Shown: positions 61,301 to 64,000 of the stretch, piece by piece | Position numbering within the stretch: position 1 is the stretch's first letter | How the letters are laid out: each line of letters begins with the position of its first letter | Origin: Saturnia japonica | Lineage: Eukaryota > Arthropoda > Insecta > Lepidoptera > Saturniidae | Length of the DNA stretch: 64,000 bases | Assembly: GCA_033032175.1 (NCBI GenBank) | Contig: CM065321.1 | Span: 17,802,301 to 17,866,300, forward strand | Reading direction: 5' to 3' | Notes under the pieces: generated by a model | What the model was told of the DNA's origin: nothing | Databases searched by the model: none | Seen by the model: the letters and a program-made list of their open reading frames with translations, nothing else | Made by a program: the position numbers and the translations under genes

Positions 61301-64000
61301 GTGAATTGTGGTGTTTCTTCCGTCAAAGTATTGTAAATTTGTCAGCCCTGCTATACGCAGGCCATTGTTGTGTCACATACCACTTTCAATCGTGGGTTCA
61401 GATGAGATGTCTTCCTCTGCGTCTTAATGCTGAACACTTGATGGAGGAAATAACATAGCGAATCTAATGAGATATGTGCAGCTAGTTATAATACAAAAGG
61501 ACTTACTACCATCAAACCAATATAAATTAATTGTAATCACATCGTCTTAATTAAGGAATATTATCAATTATTTGTACATATATACATATTTGTGTTATTG
61601 ACGATGCCAGTAATAATATGAAGGTTGTAATGGAGGCGGAGTGTCGAGTGTGACGTCACGCAGTCATCACGTATATTTTTATCAGCGTGTTCGAGGCGTT
61701 CGGTCCCATAACGTACTGCAAGCTGGCGTACGGCTCCTCACAGCACAAGCACAAGGGCTACGGGTTCATAGAGTACGCGACGCTACCGGCCGCACTTGAG
61801 GCTATCGCCTCCATGAACCTGTTCGACCTTGGCGGACAGTACCTGCGAGTCGGACGCGCCATCACTCCGCCCAACGCGCTCGCCGGGCCTCCGCAGCCCT
61901 CCGCCATGCCGACCGCCGCCGCGGTGGCCGCCGCCGCCGCCACCGCCAAGATACAGGCCATGGACGCTGTCGCGACCAACGCAGTCGCGCTCGGACTCAC
62001 TAAGCTGAACGCGCTTGGCGTCTCTCCCGCCGCCGCGCTCCCCTCTCTCGCGGCCGCGCTCCCGCCCGCGCTCGCACTGCCGCATGCACTACCGGTCGCA
62101 GCCGCCGCCGCCGCCGCCGCCATCCCGCCGCCCGGCGTCGTCATACCGGCGGGACCACCCGTCCCGCCCACCGCGCCGCCCTCACTGCCGCCACCCCCCA
62201 CGCCCGCGCCGCACGCGCCCCCTGCCCCCGCGCAGCAGGCGCCCTTCGCCTTCATGCCAGACGAGGGGCAGCAGGCGGCGCTGCAGCGAAAGCTATTGGA
62301 CGCTTCACCCGACACATTGCAGCAACAGGAATCACTCTCGATCTCGGGCCAGTCAGCTCGCCACCTCGTCATGCAGGTGTGTCGTGTGTCTGTATGTGTT
62401 TTCATGTGCGTGTGATAGTATCGGGATGAGTGATAATGTTTCGAATACATATTTATATTATTATTATTATATACACTAACAGTCTTAGGCTGATGCGTGT
62501 ATTCTGTTTTGTATTGTTGAGTGCACTATTTAATTATCCAAGTGTTTATCTAATTGGTTTATAAAAGAGCACACAGAGGGGGCATTGATAATATGCTGCG
62601 GCAGTTCATTCCATTCATCTACCACTCGGTTGGATCATTTTTGTTGTAAATGTTAGGCAGATCTGGTACATTATAATACCCAATAAGTATTTTATATGTT
62701 TCGATTAGATCTCTTCGCTTTCTGCGCTTTTCTAATGTTCTAATACCAAGGATTCTTAAGCGATCTTCATGGGGACAATTTTTTAAACCTGCAACTATTT
62801 TCGTGGCTCTACGCGTCGCTGTGTTTTTCAAGGAGCTCAATATCTTCTTTTTTTTTTTAAAGTATGGCCTTCAGTAAGTCCTATACAGTTTTAAAAATAG
62901 TATCCTGTCAATGTATGAAAATGCTTTTCGTATAATATAAAAAATAGAATTGTTTTTGTTTTTTGTTATAATCAGAATATGTTTTTCCCATTTTAAATTC
63001 GAGGTAATATTAACTCATAAGTCATTCTGAAATTCAACAACTTCTAATTTTTTATGATTTATAAAGTATGGTTTTCTAAGGGTTTTTATTCCCAATATTA
63101 TAATACAGTGCATTTAGTTTCGTTTAGGTTTCTTAACCATTCTGTGTCCATTGGTATATATTGTCGTGATCTTTTTGGATAATATTGTGAGTTATTACCC
63201 ATCATTTTTGTATCATCTGCAAAAAGTGATAATTATGATTGTACATTTAGTCTTAAATTTGTTATAAATATTTCAAACAAGACTGGGCCAAGTACTGGGC
63301 CTTATGGTACTCCACTATACACTTTGTGAGGTGTAGAGTAGGCTTCTCCAACTCGTATTTGAAAGGTTCTATCTGACAGGAAATTCTTTTTATCCAGTTT
63401 AAAAGCCTACCACGGATCCCAAAATGTTCCAGTTTTGTAATAAGTCTCTTTATAGGAACCCGATCGAATGCTTTCTCATAGTCTAGATAGATGACATCAA
63501 TTGACTGTCGCAAATCCATCCATCGCTTTTGGTCCATTGGTCCACACAGGACAGTAAGTTTGTGATTGTAGATCTTCCATATATAAAACCATGTTGCTCA
63601 TTAATTATAACTTGTTCTTGTGCAAGAAATGTGCGGATGCTATTGGATGTAAGTTTTTCTATGGTCTTGCATTTTTTTTTTTTTTTTTTCTTTTTTTTTT
63701 GTAAATTTGTGTTACTTCTGCTTCTTTCCAGTCTAATGGGAGTTTTCCTTGTTCGAAAGAATGTGTCAATATGTCAGCTAGTTGAGTACTTTATAACCTT
63801 GCTACATCTCTTTAGTAGGATAGCAGGTATGTGATCAGGTCCCATAGCACAGTCGTCTTTGAAAGACATCAGTGCTTAATATATGTTACTGAATGATAGC
63901 GGCTGATGCGGCGGCGCGCGTCCCGCACGGTGCTGCTCTGCAACATGGTGTCCGCGGAGGAGGTGGACGAGGCGCTCCACCACGAGATACAGGAGGAGTG
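52304..64000 (+). CDS. hfp: poly(U)-binding splicing factor half pint (PUF60 orthologue), partial
   Basis: Proposed exons: 52304-52312, 55785-55914, 56438-56494, 56571-56790, 56996-57199, 57278-57418, 61686-62376 and 63900 to beyond 64000. All junctions are GT-AG, and the first seven exons sum to 1452 nt (484 codons) with matching phases. Order: variable N-terminus; conserved [16 protein letters not shown]; helix [28 protein letters not shown]1 with VYVGSI (140-145) and KGFAFVEYE (179-187); RRM2 with IYVASI (238-243) and KGYGFIEYA (277-285); Ala/Pro-rich linker; [13 protein letters not shown]; then the UHM. In Drosophila and human this nuclear protein binds pyrimidine tracts with U2AF and promotes use of weak 3' splice sites. 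The 3' end of the gene is outside the window. The call from exon 3 on is very secure; the first two exons are less so. Confidence 0.95.
52320..53750. other. hfp first intron, AT-rich part
   Basis: No gene or recognisable element is seen; AT-rich intron sequence. Confidence 0.4.
53755..54130 (+). repeat. interspersed repeat C, copy 3
   Basis: Shares GGCTATTTTAAAAACAAAAA, TTAGAAGATAGATGTATACT, ACATTAATTTGCTATAT, a GTGCGGAACCC block and GTCCCGTCAAAATCGGTCCA with the copies at 45410 and 46900. A degraded end resembling GACAAAGTCGCATGGGTCAG lies further on at about 54618-54640. It is in the first hfp intron. Confidence 0.65.
54140..55780. other. hfp first intron, remainder
   Basis: AT-rich intron sequence with several short A/T repeats; no gene seen. 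Confidence 0.4.
55785..55914 (+). CDS. hfp: hfp exon 2 (variable N-terminal region)
   Basis: Acceptor CAGTTTCAG before 55785 and donor G|GTGAGT after 55914. The 130-nt exon reads [30 protein letters not shown] and [13 protein letters not shown], ending in phase 1, which completes a Gly codon with exon 3. The Gln/Pro/His-rich composition suits a disordered N-terminus. Homology to known hfp N-termini is not evident, so support is from splice sites, phase and position. Confidence 0.68.
56438..56494 (+). CDS. hfp: hfp exon 3
   Basis: Acceptor TGTTGCAG before 56438, donor G|GTACTG after 56494. The 57-nt exon encodes [18 protein letters not shown], matching the YDLxQxGDV block near the start of Drosophila hfp as I recall it. 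Phase 1 at both ends, so skipping it keeps the frame. Confidence 0.85.
56571..56790 (+). CDS. hfp: hfp exon 4 (PGILGG block and [11 protein letters not shown] helix)
   Basis: Acceptor TGTGGCAG, donor AG|GTACGT; 220 nt, phase 1 in and phase 2 out. It encodes [40 protein letters not shown] and a Gln-rich helix ending [11 protein letters not shown], the highly conserved segment before RRM1 of PUF60 proteins. CA repeats follow in the intron. Confidence 0.95.
56996..57199 (+). CDS. hfp: hfp exon 5 (RRM1)
   Basis: Acceptor ATCCACAG, donor AG|GTGAGT; 204 nt, phase 2 at both ends. Contains RNP2 [46 protein letters not shown] (RNP1) and [12 protein letters not shown]. Strongly conserved with human PUF60. 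Confidence 0.97.
   Translation, partial: SLRGFNLIRAEGRHDPASVPTVWSYQIDQHVLGSRHAEAQGFRVRRVRDSGGGAALPRTDERRHAGW
57278..57418 (+). CDS. hfp: hfp exon 6 (RRM1-RRM2 junction)
   Basis: Acceptor GCAACAG, donor AA|GTACGC; 141 nt, phase 2 at both ends. Reads [40 protein letters not shown] and DDIK. The usual family text is IKVGRPSN; here an additional Val codon (GTG GTC) gives KVVGRPSN. Confidence 0.95.
57430..58090. other. hfp intron 6, first part
   Basis: No element is recognised; short ORFs only. Confidence 0.4.
58095..58812 (+). repeat. interspersed repeat B, copy 2, interrupted by a SINE
   Basis: Landmarks of the family in order: GTGGAAGACTTCTCATCTGA, GGCCTGCGTTACGCAGGGCTG, ACGGCCGCAATAGGG, then the SINE (58436-58635), then ACCGGCACATTGACTTTCAA and GATCCGATCAAAAAAC. 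Copies at 19545-20105 and 61020-61430 lack the SINE at this point. Confidence 0.78.
58436..58635 (+). mobile_element. tRNA-derived SINE
   Basis: Starts with an A-box-like TTAGCCTAGTGATCGCAAG and about 40 nt later has the pol III B-box GGTTCGATTCTCAGG. The tRNA-unrelated part includes GGCGAACTATGGGTGCAG and CACCTCTGCCTAACCTTTCG, wording common in lepidopteran SINE tails. It cannot fold as a complete tRNA. It disrupts repeat B at a position intact in two other copies. Confidence 0.78.
58830..61010. other. hfp intron 6, middle part
   Basis: No gene seen. AT-rich with a GC-richer patch near 59900-60080. The segment 59430-59800 has LINE-like text (ACGCTGGCTAAACCTTATGA), vaguely resembling repeat C, but I cannot define ends. 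Confidence 0.35.
61020..61430 (-). repeat. interspersed repeat B, copy 3 (inverted)
   Basis: Reverse complement of the family: GACAATTACGATTGCCCATA, TGAAGAAAATCTCTTG (inverted), AACGGCCGTAACAAAGG and CCTGCGTATAGCAGGGCTGA on the minus strand. It shows an uninterrupted version of the SINE insertion site around 61090-61140. Confidence 0.75.
61686..62376 (+). CDS. hfp: hfp exon 7 (RRM2 and Ala/Pro-rich linker)
   Basis: Acceptor TTTTTATCAG before 61686, donor CAG|GTGTGT after 62376; 691 nt, phase 2 in and 0 out. It completes RRM2 ([43 protein letters not shown]), then [20 protein letters not shown], conserved in all PUF60 proteins. A long Ala/Pro tract follows, including [15 protein letters not shown] and [20 protein letters not shown]. 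It ends [19 protein letters not shown], the conserved lead into the UHM. Base composition is very GC-rich, unlike the flanking introns. Confidence 0.97.
62540..63870 (-). pseudogene. LINE reverse-transcriptase relic in hfp intron
   Basis: On the minus strand, 63537-63262 reads [34 protein letters not shown], with the KAFD catalytic region. LFADDTK remains appear near 63220, and 62840-62619 gives the C-terminal [20 protein letters not shown] and [14 protein letters not shown]. Stops are frequent. A poly-T stretch (63670-63701) lies within. The relic stretches to within about 30 nt of the acceptor at 63900. Related to the CR1/Jockey-like group. Confidence 0.8.
63900..64000 (+). CDS. hfp: hfp exon 8 (start of C-terminal UHM), partial
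   Basis: Acceptor GAATGATAG before 63900, phase 0. Reads [20 protein letters not shown] then [13 protein letters not shown] to the window edge. It matches the Drosophila text RLMRP...LRNMVGPEDVDE...EIQEEC, the beginning of the U2AF-homology RRM3. The acceptor has a poor pyrimidine tract. Confidence 0.93.

Noticed and set aside
61758..62450. 230-residue antisense ORF over hfp exon 7
   Set aside because: GC-rich coding sequence commonly gives long antisense frames; the sense frame carries RRM2 motifs and correct splice sites.

Overview
The window looks like arthropod, most likely lepidopteran, nuclear DNA. It holds two split genes with short exons, GT-AG introns and kilobase-scale introns, in an AT-rich background full of non-LTR retrotransposons, mariner copies, a BEL/Pao element, a tRNA-derived SINE and MITE-like repeats. 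The lepidopteran assignment is inference from the mixture of repeat families; there is no rRNA or mitochondrial marker. There is no operon, CRISPR array or bacterial feature.

Host gene 1 (minus strand, 30440 down to 2880) is a two-immunoglobulin-domain cell-surface protein of the Dpr (defective proboscis extension response) family. I assembled it from six coding exons whose intron phases all agree: signal peptide (30440-30389), first half of Ig1 (20529-20414), second half of Ig1 (12687-12462), Ig2 in two exons (12390-12212 and 12133-11962), and a C-terminal exon (3037-2880) with a hydrophobic tail that suggests a GPI anchor. The exons sum to 903 nt, or 300 residues plus stop. Its large introns are transposon-rich. 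The last intron carries an apparently full-length Jockey-type retrotransposon (3326-9033) with both ORFs open, a poly(A) tail and a 12-bp target-site duplication, plus a decayed RTE-type LINE (about 9380-11765). Other introns hold a Tc1/IS630-like transposase relic, two LINEs and mariner relics.

The middle (about 30.5-51.3 kb) is intergenic. It contains a 923-bp retroposed element with a 12-bp target-site duplication and an array of about ten small hairpins (33389-34311); a mariner bounded by perfect inverted repeats (36084-42407) that is interrupted by a BEL/Pao LTR retrotransposon (36513-41764); fragments of RTE and other LINEs; and a spliced but N-terminally incomplete P-element/THAP9-like transposase (51129-49565, minus strand).

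Host gene 2 (plus strand, about 52304 to beyond the window end) is the PUF60 orthologue half pint (hfp/pUf68), a U2AF-related splicing factor. Eight coding exons are visible: a proposed three-codon first exon, an N-terminal region, RRM1, RRM2, an Ala/Pro-rich linker, and the start of the C-terminal UHM/RRM3, which runs off the window. A 502-bp hAT-type MITE with an 8-bp target-site duplication lies about 140 bp upstream of the proposed start codon. The introns hold a repeat interrupted by a tRNA-derived SINE, an inverted copy of the same repeat, and a LINE fragment that ends roughly 30 bp before the last visible splice acceptor.
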